Shown here in pieces: positions 7,972 to 16,405 of a stretch of 64,000 bases of DNA (position 1 is its first letter; every line of letters begins with the position of its first letter). The DNA lies in the NCBI GenBank assembly GCA_963700775.1, contig CAVOYU010000003.1:1-64000 (forward strand). The letters run 5' to 3'. A program made the translations under genes and the position numbers. Below the pieces are notes generated by a model. That model did not search any database. It worked only from the letters and a program-made list of their open reading frames with translations, and was not told where the DNA came from. Source of the stretch: Thermohalobaculum sp963700775. GTDB lineage: Bacteria; Pseudomonadota; Alphaproteobacteria; Rhodobacterales; Rhodobacteraceae.

Positions 7972-10900
7972 GTGTCGGATCGCTGCGGGCGCGGCCAAGT
8001 GGAAAGGGCAATCGATACGGTGTCTGACAGCAGGCAAGAATGCATGGACCTGCTCGACATCGGGATCGGTGTCTTCGATGAAGCGCTGCGCATGCTGGAC
8101 TGCAATGCGGCATTCCGGTCGCTCAGACGCTACCCCGACAATCTGTGTCGCCCGGGCGTGACCTTGGATGCGCTGCTGCGCTTCAACGCGCAGCGCGGTG
8201 ATTTCGGCCCTGGCGATCCCGACGCCCAGGTGGCCAAGCGGATCGCCGAGATAGATCAGGCCCGATCGCGCGAGATCGAGCGTGAGATGGCGGATGGCCA
8301 GATCCTCAGTATCCGATACCGCCGCACCCCATCGGGCAACCTGATGGTGACGTTCGTGGACCGAACTTCCGAGCGGCGGGCCGAGGCGGCGCTCAAGGCG
8401 AGCGAGGAGCGCTATGCCCTGGTCTCGGAGGCCGCCGAGGAGGCGATCTACGAATGGGACATCGCCGCAGGGCGGTTCTTCGCCTCGCCCCGCCTGCGCG
8501 CGATGCTGGGACGCGAACTGGGGGGCGACGGCATCCGCGACTGGAACTGGGACGAGATCGTCCATCCCGGGGACATCGCCCACTACCGCGCCACGCTGGA
8601 TCGCCACCTTGCGGGCGCTGCGCCGCGCTGGAGCTGCGAATACCGGCTGAAGGACGCCGCCGGTGCCTGGCGCTGGGTCTCGGACCACGGCACCTCGGTC
8701 CGGGGTGCGGACGGCACGGCCGTGCGCATGGTTGCCGCCATCCGCGACATCACCGAGCGGGTCGAGCGCGAGGCGGCGCTGGCCGCCAGCGAGGAGCGCC
8801 ACACGCTGGTTACGCGGGCGACCAGCGACGGCATCTACGACTGGAACGTGACCGAGGACCGGCTCTATGTCTCCGACAACCTGATCCGGATCCTGGACTT
8901 CGACCTGACCTCGCGGGCCTCGAACGCCTGGGCCGAGCGGGTCCACCGCGACGACTACGACGCCTATGTCGCCGCGATCCGGGCGCATTTCCGCGGCGAG
9001 ACCGAGGCCCTGGAATGCGAGTACCGGGTGCGCGGCGCAAGCGGCGGCTACCGCTGGATTCAGGACCGCGGCATCGGCGTGCGCGGGGTCGACGGCCGCG
9101 TCGTCCGGATGGTCGGCGCGGTGCGCGACATATCCGAGATGAAGGCGGCCCGCGCCGAGATCGGGCGCACCGAGGCGCGGCTGGCCTCGGCGCTGGCGAC
9201 CATCTCGGACGGGTTGCTGCTGGTCGATGCCGAGAACCGGGTGCAGCTGTGGAACGACCGCTACTTCGAGATCTTCACCGAGGCGGCGCGGGGCGCGGAC
9301 CTGAGCGCGGTGATCTGCAAGGGCCGGCCGTTCTTCGACATGATCCGCGACGGCTACGATCTGGGCATGTTCAAGCCGCATCCCGACGGCGTCGACGCCT
9401 GGGTTGCGGCACGCACCAAGGCCTGGTCGCAGCCCGCCTCGCAGTGGGAACTGGAGCTGGCCAACGGGTTCTGGATCCTGCTGAACGAGCGCGAGACACC
9501 CGAGGGCGGCCGGGTCTCGGTCTACACTGACATCACCGAGCTGAAACGCCGCGAGGCCGATGCGCAGGCATCTCGGGAACGCTTCGAGGAGGCAATCGAG
9601 GCGATCTCGTCAGGCTTCGTCCTGTGGGATGCCGAGGACCGGCTGGTCGTCTGCAACCGCAAGTACCGCGAATATTTCCCCGACCTTGCCGACATGGTCA
9701 CGCCCGGCACAGCTTTTCGCGACATCATGCGCACCGGCATCGAGCGCGGGTTGTTCCCGAAGGCGGCAAGCAATCCCGGCAAGTTTCTCGACGCGGTACT
9801 GCGCAAGCGCAAGGCTGCGGACGGCGCTATCCGCGAGCAGAACATGTCGGGCGGGCTCTGGCTTCAGATCAGCGACCACCGCACCGCCGAGGGCGGCATC
9901 GTCTCGATCCACACCGATGTCACCGAGCTGCGCAACCGCGAGGAGGAGATCCGCAAGCAGTCGGCGATCCTGGAACTGACGCTGGAGAACATGGGCCAGG
10001 GTATCTCGATGGTCGACAAGGACCTTCGCACCATGGCGTTCAACAAGCGCTTCCTGGAACTGTTCGATTTTCCGGAGGAGAAGTTCGGCCGCGGCTTCTC
10101 GATGGAGCAGGCCTTCCGCTTCAACGCCGAGCGCGGAGAGTACGGCCCCGGCGATGTCGATCAGCAGGTCCGCGAGCGCATGGAACTGTCGGCCAGGTTC
10201 CTGCCGCACCGGTTCGAGCGAACCCGGCCCGATGGTGTCGTGATCGAGATCGTCGGCAACCCGATCGAGGGCGGCGGCTTCGTCTCGACCTACACCGACA
10301 TCACCGAGCGCAAGCGCGCCGATCAGGCGTTGAAGGCGGCGCTGGCCGAGTTTAACGCGGTGCTCGACACCATCGACTACGGCATCCTGTTCATGGATGC
10401 CGACCTGCGCGCCCGGATCGTCAACCGCGCCTTCGGCCGGTTGTGGAACATCCCGCAGGAGTTCATAGACCGCAAGCCGACCATGCGCGAGCTGATCGAG
10501 TTCAACCGGGATACCGGGGTCTACGACGTGGCGCCGGAGGACTGGGACCGCTGGATCGAGGACCGGATCGATCAGATCCGGATCGGCAGCATCCCGCCGG
10601 GAGAGTTCCGCCGCGCCGACGGCAAGGTGCTGCGCTACCAGTGCGTCGAGTTGCCCGACGGCGGCCGGATGCTGACCTATTTCGACATCACCGACCTGAA
10701 GCGGGCCGAGACGATCGCGCGCGACAGCGAGACCCGACTGCGCGGCATCCTCGAGAACAGTCCCATCGGCGTGGCGGTCATCCGCGACACCGACAACGTG
10801 ATCCTGTTCCACAATGCCCGCTTCGCCGAGGTTCTGCGCGGTCCCGGCGAGGACCTTGTCGGCGTCGGGAAGCTCGCGGTTCTGGACCGATCTGGCGGAG

Positions 10901-11962
10901 CGGGCCCGGGCGCGCGAGATCTTCGAGCGCGACGGCAGGGTGGTGAACCGCGAGGTCATGTACCGCGGCATGGACGGCAGCGATGTCTGGTCACTGTCGA
11001 CCTACGAGCGCGCGAACTGGGAGGGCGAGCCGGCCCGCCTGATCTGGCTGTTCGACATCACCCAGGAGAAGGCCAACCGCGAGGCGCTGGTCGTCGCCCG
11101 CGACGAGGCGCGCGCGGCGCTGGCCGACCTGCAGAAGGCGCAGGCGCGGCTGGTGCAGGCCGAGAAGATGGCGAGCCTGGGCCAGCTGACCGCCGGGATC
11201 GCCCACGAGATCAAGAACCCGCTGAACTTCGTCAACAACTTCGCCAAACTGTCGGACGAGCTGCTGGAGGAACTGGCGGAGATCCTGGCGGAGCCGATCG
11301 GGGCGCTGGACCCGGAGGCCCGCGACGACGCCGAGGACCTGATGGCGACCGTGCGCGAGAACCTGGCCAAGATCAACCAGCACGGCCGGCGCGCCGATTC
11401 CATCGTCAAGAACATGCTGCTGCACTCGCGCGAGGGGCCGAGCCAGGTCCAGCAGGTCCGGCTGAACGCCATCGCCGAGGAGGCGCTGAACCTCGCCTAT
11501 CACGGCGCCCGGGCCGAGAACCCGAGATTCAATATCGAGATGACGAAGGCGCTGGACCCGGAAGTCGGCGAGATCGCGTGCTATCCGCAGGACCTGATGC
11601 GGGTGCTGCTGAACCTGATCAACAACGGCATGTACGCGGCCAACAAGCGGGTCGCCGGCTCCGAGCCCGGCTATGCGCCGCGGATCGCGGTCGCCACGCG
11701 CTGCGTGGACGACCGGGTCGAGATCGAAGTCCGCGACAACGGCACCGGCATCCCGGCCGAGGTGCGCGAGAAGATCTTCGTGCCCTTCTACACCACCAAG
11801 CCGGCGGGCGAGGGCACTGGCCTCGGGCTCTCGCTGAGCTATGATATCGTCGTCAAGCAGCATGGGGGAGAACTGACCGTGGAGAGCGAGCCCGGCGCCT
11901 TCACCGCCTTCCGGGTCGTGGTGCCGCGTTGCCCGCCGGCGACCGGAGGGCCCGCGAGATGA
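7972..11962 (+). CDS. Multi-PAS sensor histidine kinase (eight PAS units), frameshifted
   Basis: Cytoplasmic kinase with no transmembrane segment. Eight consecutive PAS-type units of about 120-130 residues can be read: PAS_7-like at 8044-8390, two PAS_3-like at about 8400-9160, four PAS_7-like at about 9170-10720, and a last PAS at about 10730-11090. Most units end in the same signalling motif (D-I/V-T-E/D-x-K/R-R). A coiled linker leads to HisKA with the H-box GQLTAGIAHEIKNPLNF and then HATPase_c (N-box NLINNGMYAANKR, G1 DNGTGIP, G2 GEGTGLGLSLS). The frame slips by +1 near 10885 (CTCGCGGTTCTGG; removing one G gives LAFWTDLAERA). The start is uncertain: GTG at 7972, or the ATG at 8042. The stop overlaps the next gene's ATG (ATGA), so the product very probably phosphorylates the receivers downstream. 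Confidence 0.85.
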
Positions 11963-12372
11963 CCGATGTCCCGGCCACCGCTTCGGCCACCCGCATCCTG
12001 ATGGTCGACGACGAGCCCGACGCGCAGGACCTGTTTCGGCAGAACTTCCGCCGGGAGATCCGCAAGGGCCTCTACAGTTTCGACTTCGCGCTGAGCGGCG
12101 AGGCGGCGCTGGAGGTACTGCGGACCGTCGAGCCGCCGAAGATCGTGCTGGTGCTGTCCGACATCAACATGCCGGGCATGTCCGGGATCGACCTGCTGGG
12201 CGAGATCCGCAAGGCTTGGCCGGATGTGGGCGTGTTCATGATCACCGCCTATGGCGACAGCGCCACCGAAGCCCGCGCGCGTGACCTCGGGGCGGAACGG
12301 TTCCTGACCAAGCCGGTGGATTTCAGCCAGCTGAAGGATGACCTCGCGCGTGCCATCGAGGGCGGGCCGTGA
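11959..12372 (+). CDS. Single-domain response regulator
   Basis: 137 residues forming one receiver domain: acidic pocket VDDEPD, phosphoacceptor Asp in LVLSDINMPGMSG, conserved Thr in MITAYGD, and Lys in FLTKPVD. There is no output domain, so it acts as a phosphotransfer or docking intermediate, comparable to CheY/DivK-type proteins. It overlaps the kinase stop by 4 bases and its own TGA overlaps the GTG of the receiver-cyclase. The order kinase, lone receiver, receiver-cyclase suggests a phosphorelay or a phosphate sink for the cyclase branch. Confidence 0.9.
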   Translation: MTDVPATASATRILMVDDEPDAQDLFRQNFRREIRKGLYSFDFALSGEAALEVLRTVEPPKIVLVLSDINMPGMSGIDLLGEIRKAWPDVGVFMITAYGDSATEARARDLGAERFLTKPVDFSQLKDDLARAIEGGP

Positions 12373-13640
12373 GCGGCGAGGCTGCCCCGGCGCGTATCCT
12401 CGTCGTCGACGACGAACCGGATGTCGAGGCGCTGGTGACGCAGAAGTTCCGCCGGCAAGTGCGCCGGGGCGAGATGGCATTTCTGTTCGCGCATGACGGG
12501 CAGCAGGCCCTGGACATGCTGCAGGCCGACAGCGGCATCGACATGGTGCTGAGCGACATCAACATGCCCCGCATGGACGGGCTGACCCTGCTCGACCGCT
12601 TGGGCGAACGGCACCAGGGCCTGAAAACGGTAATCGTCTCGGCCTATGGCGACATGGGCAATATCCGAACGGCGATGAACCGCGGCGCCTTCGACTTCGT
12701 CACCAAGCCGATCGAGTTCGACGACCTCGAGGTCACCATCGCGAAGACCCTGGCACATCTGACGCTCTTGCGCCGACTGCAGGACGAGAAGAACCGGGCC
12801 GAGCAGGCCCAAGTGACCCTGTCGCGCTATTTCTCGCCCAAGGTAGCCGAGACCTTGGCGCGTGATCCGGATTGCCTGGCGCCGAAAGGCGCGTGGCGGA
12901 CGGCGAGCTTCCTGTTCACCGACCTCGCCGATTTCACCACCTTGGTCGAAAGCTCGGACTCGGATGTCGTCGTCGAGCTGCTGAACGACTATATCGGCGG
13001 GCTGACCGGCGTGATCTTCGAGCAGGGCGGCACGGTGATGAAGATCGTGGGCGACGCCGTGCACGCGATCTTCGGCGCGCCGGTCGAGGATCCGGACCAT
13101 GCAGCGCATGCGGTCGACTGCGCCCTGGCGGTCGATGCCTTCGCGACCCGGTTCCAGGCCGAGAAGACCGCCGCCGGCGTGCCGCTGGGGGTGACGCGCA
13201 TCGGCGTGAACACGGGGCCAGCAATCATCGGCAATTTCGGCGGCGCGCATTTCTTCGACTACACCGCCTATGGCGATGTGGTGAACATCGCCGCCCGGCT
13301 GGAGCACGCCAACAAGATGATCGGCACCAGGATCTGCGTCGGGGAATCGGTGGTCGAGCAGATCCCCGGCTTCACCGGCCGTCCGGTCGGTACGCTTCTG
13401 CTCAAGGGCAAGACCCGCGCGATCCGCTGCTTCGAGCCGCTCACACTGGAGGAATCGGCGGCTCCTGCCGTAGCTGCCTACCGGCAGGCCTTCACGCTAC
13501 TCGAGGCCGTCGATCCCAAGGCGCGCCAGGCCTTCGCGGCCCTCGTTGGGCAGCATGGCGAGGACGCGCTGGCGATGTTCCACCTCGGCCGGCTGCTGGC
13601 AGGCGATGGGGGAACCGAGATCGACATATCGCTGGCATGA
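12369..13640 (+). CDS. Response regulator with class III adenylate cyclase output
   Basis: 423 residues. N-terminal receiver (VDDEPD, VLSDINMPRMDG, IVSAYGD, FVTKPIE), a helical linker, then a class III cyclase domain from about residue 170: metal-binding Asp in FLFTDLADFT and VGDAVHAIFG, the MKIVGDA substrate-contact segment, and DYTAYGDVVNIAARLE carrying the transition-state Asn/Arg. These match adenylate-type class III cyclases. The GTG start is coupled to the preceding stop (GTGA). It should convert ATP to cAMP under control of the multi-PAS kinase. Purine specificity is inferred from motif type only. Confidence 0.9.
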   Translation: MSGEAAPARILVVDDEPDVEALVTQKFRRQVRRGEMAFLFAHDGQQALDMLQADSGIDMVLSDINMPRMDGLTLLDRLGERHQGLKTVIVSAYGDMGNIRTAMNRGAFDFVTKPIEFDDLEVTIAKTLAHLTLLRRLQDEKNRAEQAQVTLSRYFSPKVAETLARDPDCLAPKGAWRTASFLFTDLADFTTLVESSDSDVVVELLNDYIGGLTGVIFEQGGTVMKIVGDAVHAIFGAPVEDPDHAAHAVDCALAVDAFATRFQAEKTAAGVPLGVTRIGVNTGPAIIGNFGGAHFFDYTAYGDVVNIAARLEHANKMIGTRICVGESVVEQIPGFTGRPVGTLLLKGKTRAIRCFEPLTLEESAAPAVAAYRQAFTLLEAVDPKARQAFAALVGQHGEDALAMFHLGRLLAGDGGTEIDISLA

Positions 13641-14155
13641 AACCGCTCCGCGGGCGGAGCCAGACGTCCTGTCACCGTTTGCCAAGGTGCCGGCAAGACG
13701 CAAGCAGCACCCTTGGGATCAATGCTTGGGTGCCGAGGTCCGCCGGAATTGGTTCCGCCAATTAAGCGGGCCGCTACGCTTTTCGGGATTGATGCGCCCG
13801 CAAACTAATGCTCAGCTTCCGCTAAGCCGCCAAGGCCGACGCTCAGAAAGTTCCGGGAGCGCGTACTCATGGCACGACCCGGACGCTCCCGACCCGCTGG
13901 ACGTAGGCGTATAATCAGGGAGATAACCGACCGCCAGGCCGGAACGACTGATTACGACCGGATGGCCCGACCCCATTCAGAGAGGCCGGGAGCGTGTAAA
14001 AATGACCCTGTGCAGACCATCAGCTTTGGTCGGTGAAACCCCAAAGCAAGCTTTTTGCTTGGGGATTCAAAGTGGGCAGTTCGGTTGCAAGCTGGCGTTC
14101 GGTGCATTTGGTCCGCCACTCTCCGATGCTGCAATGGGGCGACCCACACGCTACC
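13641..14155. other. Intergenic region left of the IS element
   Basis: About 515 bp with no convincing gene. It contains a hairpin at 14039-14064 and ends at the IS target site ACC. The IS transposase frame reads through into this stretch on the minus strand but the resulting tail resembles no protein I know. Confidence 0.5.
14039..14064 (+). terminator. Hairpin, possible terminator
   Basis: CCCCAA-A-GCAAGC-TTTTT-GCTTGGGG forms a compact stem-loop with a near-perfect stem of about 9-10 pairs. It lacks a strong T-run after the stem, so termination is only a suggestion. Confidence 0.35.
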
Positions 14156-15427
14156 TGAACCGCCCCGGATTTCCCGGAGGCTGGTTGGTTTGAGGCACGC
14201 CACCATAGCGAGCTCTCGGGATTGGGCATAGAAGCGTGCCTCGGCTTCGGCCGGCGGGATGTTGCCGATCGGCTCGAGGAGGCGGCGGTTGTTGAACCAG
14301 TCGACCCACTCGAGCGTGGCGAGTTCCACGGCTTCCAGGCTCCGCCAGGGACCGCGCCGATGGATCACCTCGGTCTTGTAGAGGCCGTTGATGGTCTCGG
14401 CGAGCGCATTGTCGTAGCTGTCGCCGACGCTGCCGACCGAGGGCTCGATCCCGGCCTCGGCCAGGCGCTCGGTGTAGCGGATCGAGAGGTACTGCACGCC
14501 GCGGTCGCTGTGGTGCACGAGCCCGCCCTGGCGCCCGGGCTGCCGGGCCCAGAGCGCCTGTTCGAGGGCATCGAGCACGAAGCGGTCTTCGCCGAGCGCG
14601 ACACGCGCCAGCCGACAATGCGGTTGGCGAAGGCGTCGATGACGAAGGCGGCATAGACGAACCCGGCCCAGGTCGAGACGTAGGTGAAGTCGCTCACCCA
14701 GAGCACGTTCGGCGCCGGGGCCCGGAACTGGCGGTTCACCTTGTCGCGCGGGCACGGGGCCGAGCTGTCGCGAGACCGTCGTGCGCACGGGCTTGCCGCG
14801 CACCGCCCCCTCGAGGCCCATTGCCGACATCAGCCGGGCCACCGTGCAGCGCGCCACCTCGACGCCCTCCCGCTTCAGCTGTCGCCACATCTTGCGGACC
14901 CCGTAGACCCGGAAGTTCTCCTCCCACACCCGCTTGATCTCCTCGCGCAACACTGCGTCGCGCCGCGCCCGGGCCGAGGCCCGCCCGGGATCGACCCGGC
15001 GGGCGACATGGAGGTAGTACGTCGACGGGGCGATCGGCAGCACGCGGCAGATCGGCTCGACCCCGTAGACGTCCCGATGATCATCGATGAAGGCGATCAT
15101 GGCTTGGACCGGCGGTCGAGCTTCCGCCTGGGCAAAATACGCGCTGGCCTTGCGCAGGATCTCATTGGCCCGGCGCAACTCACGGTTCTCCCGCTCCAGC
15201 ACCTTGAGACGTTCACGCTCCTCGCTCGTCGTGCCCGCTCTGAGGCCCTGATCGCGCTCCGCCTGGCGGACCCAGCCCCGCAACGTCTCCGCCGTGCACC
15301 CGATCTTCGCCGCGATCGAGCCGAGCGCCGCCCATTCCGAGGCATGCTCGCCTCGATGCTCCTGCACCATCCGCACGGCACGCGCGCGCACTTCCGGTGA
15401 ATACCGCGTCAGTGTCTTCCTTGTCAT
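14156..15427 (-). CDS. IS3-family transposase (OrfA-OrfB read as one, with frame slips)
   Basis: The N-terminal part (MTRKTLTRYSPEVRARAVRM) is the OrfA helix-turn-helix plus leucine-rich coiled region ending LRKASAYFAQAE. OrfB follows with the DDE integrase core: first Asp in NVLWVSDFTYVS, second in LVHHSDRGVQYLS, Glu in DNALAETINGLYKTEV. Normally OrfA and OrfB are joined by programmed frameshifting; here an extra A near 15128 (GCGGAAGCTCGAC) places both in one frame. Two further slips bound the segment 14600-14760 (about +1 near 14760, -1 near 14600). The usual stop after AMVA is TGC here, so the frame leaves the IS and stays open to 13952. Sequence errors or real decay cannot be told apart. 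Confidence 0.8.
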
Positions 15428-15477
15428 GGCTCCATCCTCTCAAGGCTTGGAGCCTCCGACAAACCCGGCGCGGTTCA
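14156..15477 (-). mobile_element. IS3-family insertion sequence, 1322 bp
   Basis: The ends are imperfect inverted repeats: TGAACCGCCCCGG at 14156 and, inward from 15477 on the minus strand, TGAACCGCGCCGG, each followed by a GGAGGCT box. ACC occurs immediately outside both ends (14153-14155 and 15478-15480), a 3-bp target duplication. It contains one transposase locus on the minus strand. Intact ends indicate a fairly recent insertion between two signalling gene groups. Confidence 0.85.
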
Positions 15478-15633
15478 ACCCGACAGGATTGAGTTCTCGA
15501 CTGCCGAGAATTGGTGAATTAGAAGCGATCTTGATGACGATGGAAAGGTCCAACTCACCATCTCAATTTTTTTGAGTTCGACTTTCTTGCAAAATACCCA
15601 TCACAGATTGGCCACCGTAGCAGGAGTGAGTAA

Positions 15634-16392
15634 ATGAGAAAGTCACAAATATCAGTATGCGCCGCAATGGCTCTGTGCATCGCGGCAAGCGGGGCATGGG
15701 CAGGCGAAAAGCTGCGGATTGCGACCGAGGGCTACTACGCTCCCTTCAACTTCTACAATGAGAGTGGTGAGTTAGTCGGCTTTGACATCGATATCGGCAA
15801 AGCGCTTTGTGAGAAAATGCAGGCCGACTGCGAGTTCGTGCAGGAAGACTGGGATGATCTAATCCCGAGCCTCGAAAAGGGTGATTTCGACGTGATCCTC
15901 GCGTCGATGTCGATCACCGAGGAGCGCGCGGCCCGGGTTGCCTTCACCATCTCCTACTACTCCAACATGCTGACCTTCGTCGGCAAAGCGAATAGCGGCA
16001 TCGAGATCACCGACAAGTCCCTGAAGGGAAAATCCGTCGGCACCCTGCGAAGCACCATTAGCGCAGACTACCTTACTGAAAAGTATAACGAAATAATGAA
16101 CATTCAACTCTACGACACGCAGGACGCCGCGTTTGACGATTTGACAATGGGCAAGCTCGACCTGGTCCTCGGCGACAACTTGCCGTCCTACACCTGGCTG
16201 GAATCCGAAGCCGGCGGCGGGTACGCTTTTATAGGTGAATTCATCGACATCAACGACAGGATCGGGATCGCCGTGCGCCTGCAGGACGAGGCCTTGCTTG
16301 AGAATCTCAACCAGGCACTGATCGCCATTCTCGAGGATGGAACCTATCAGGAAATAAACGACAAGTACTTCCCGTTCTCGATCTACTTCTAA
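15634..16392 (+). CDS. Periplasmic amino-acid-type binding protein (family 3 SBP)
   Basis: 252 residues with a Sec signal peptide (MRKSQISVCAAMALCIAASGAWA). The mature part has the family-3 solute-binding pattern: LRIATEGYYAPFNF, GFDIDIGKALCEKM, DWDDLIPSLEKGDFDVILASMSITEERA, then the hinge and a C-terminal LEDGTYQEINDKYF. This is the lysine/arginine/ornithine or cystine-binding protein fold. No permease or ATPase gene follows; 13 bp downstream is a membrane cyclase. That context suggests a ligand sensor that feeds the cyclase and not a transporter component. A GGAGTGAG ribosome site precedes the ATG. Confidence 0.85.
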   Translation: MRKSQISVCAAMALCIAASGAWAGEKLRIATEGYYAPFNFYNESGELVGFDIDIGKALCEKMQADCEFVQEDWDDLIPSLEKGDFDVILASMSITEERAARVAFTISYYSNMLTFVGKANSGIEITDKSLKGKSVGTLRSTISADYLTEKYNEIMNIQLYDTQDAAFDDLTMGKLDLVLGDNLPSYTWLESEAGGGYAFIGEFIDINDRIGIAVRLQDEALLENLNQALIAILEDGTYQEINDKYFPFSIYF

Positions 16393-16405
16393 GCCAGGGG
16401 CCGCC

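Noticed and set aside
7682..8161. ORF with a signal-peptide-like start before the PAS kinase
   Set aside because: The Cys-poor, Arg-rich reading after about 40 residues is the out-of-frame shadow of the kinase N-terminus; no homologous features.
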